Shown here in pieces: positions 31,744-31,990 of a DNA stretch of 31,990 nt. Each line of letters starts with the position of its first letter. Position 1 is the first letter of the stretch. The translations under genes and the position numbers were made by a program. The notes beneath the pieces are model-generated. The model ran no database searches. It was not told where the DNA came from and saw only the letters and a list, made by a program, of their open reading frames with translations. Source of the stretch: Pseudomonadota bacterium (GTDB lineage Bacteria > Chloroflexota > UBA6077 > JAJPHF01); contig JAJPHF010000127.1 of the NCBI GenBank assembly GCA_021325365.1, positions 1-31,990 of the forward strand, given 5' to 3'.

Positions 31744-31990
31744 ACCCCGAGTGCGGGGTGCGCAAGTTTATCCGAGGAACGGTCAAACGATGCTCCTTTA
31801 CCAGTCGGTTAAGTGCTAGGCCGGGCGCGGGTCTGCGCGCGCTGGTCGGGCGCGGAAGGTCGCATCGTTTGCCCCGTACGATAATCCTCCGATGGCTCGC
31901 GGCGGGCCGGGCCGGCGGGGGCGTGCCCCGGGCATGGGCGCGGGCGGCGAGCGCGGTGGGATGCGTGTACGGGCAGGGACGGCGACCACG
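31744..31990 (-). promoter_or_regulatory. Repeated leader element, copy B (upstream of glcD), cut by the window end
   Basis: Read on the minus strand, this matches 13381-13625. AAACGATGC and GCATCGTTT (here at 31862-31870 and 31785-31793 on the plus strand) keep the 77-bp spacing. The adjacent hairpin is ACCCCG/CGGGGT (31754-31759 and 31744-31749), longer than the CCCG/CGGG of copy A. TTGACC begins 195 bp before the glcD ATG. The match runs to the last base, so the element may extend beyond the window. Confidence 0.7.

Overview
The window is very GC-rich, densely coded DNA of about 32 kb, most likely from a free-living bacterium. The gene mix points to Chloroflexota, with an actinobacterium-like lineage as the alternative: an F420-associated DUF2342-type metalloprotease, a luciferase-like flavin oxidoreductase, CaiB/BaiF and MaoC acyl-CoA genes, a gas-vesicle cluster, and GC-rich palindromic intergenic repeats. 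No rRNA or other taxonomic marker is present, so this placement is an inference.

Layout. Bases 124-8171 hold minus-strand housekeeping and accessory genes: lysA, a hypothetical gene, a zinc metalloprotease, a DAG-kinase-like lipid kinase, a CPA2 antiporter with an RCK domain, a MaoC hydratase and a CaiB/BaiF CoA-transferase. A plus-strand luciferase-like oxidoreductase follows (8336-9391). Then come a periplasmic-binding/dihydroxyphthalate-decarboxylase-like gene with an overlooked 56-aa partner, a TMEM175-type channel, and a MarR-pirin operon whose promoter is covered by a perfect 20-bp palindrome. Bases 13381-16503 hold a repeated leader element, a ThDP-dependent acetolactate-synthase-like enzyme and an SDR with an unusual 39-aa insertion. 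After these lie tRNA-Ala(CGC) with a terminator, a proline-rich membrane-anchored protein and a PAP2-like protein with degenerate catalytic motifs.

The most distinctive block is 18691-25298 on the minus strand. It is a tightly overlapped gas-vesicle operon in the order gvpF, gvpG, gvpF/L, a GvpS/J-GvpK fusion, gvpJ, gvpA. It runs directly into a GAF-PAS-PAS histidine kinase and a receiver-histidine-kinase hybrid. No gvpN, gvpO, gvpC or gvpH is visible in the window. A divergent gene encodes a secreted protein of 13 TPR units. The right end carries glcD-glcE-glcF (glycolate/2-hydroxyacid oxidase) on the minus strand.

The strongest non-coding signal is a sequence of about 245 bp found twice, upstream of the ThDP enzyme (13381-13625) and upstream of glcD (31744-31990). 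Both copies have the same orientation relative to the downstream gene, lie almost the same distance from its start codon (201 versus 195 bp), and share a fixed-spacing inverted repeat and a length-varying hairpin. This suggests a shared cis-regulatory module linking glycolate oxidation to the ThDP/SDR operon. It continues to the window edge, so its full extent is unknown.
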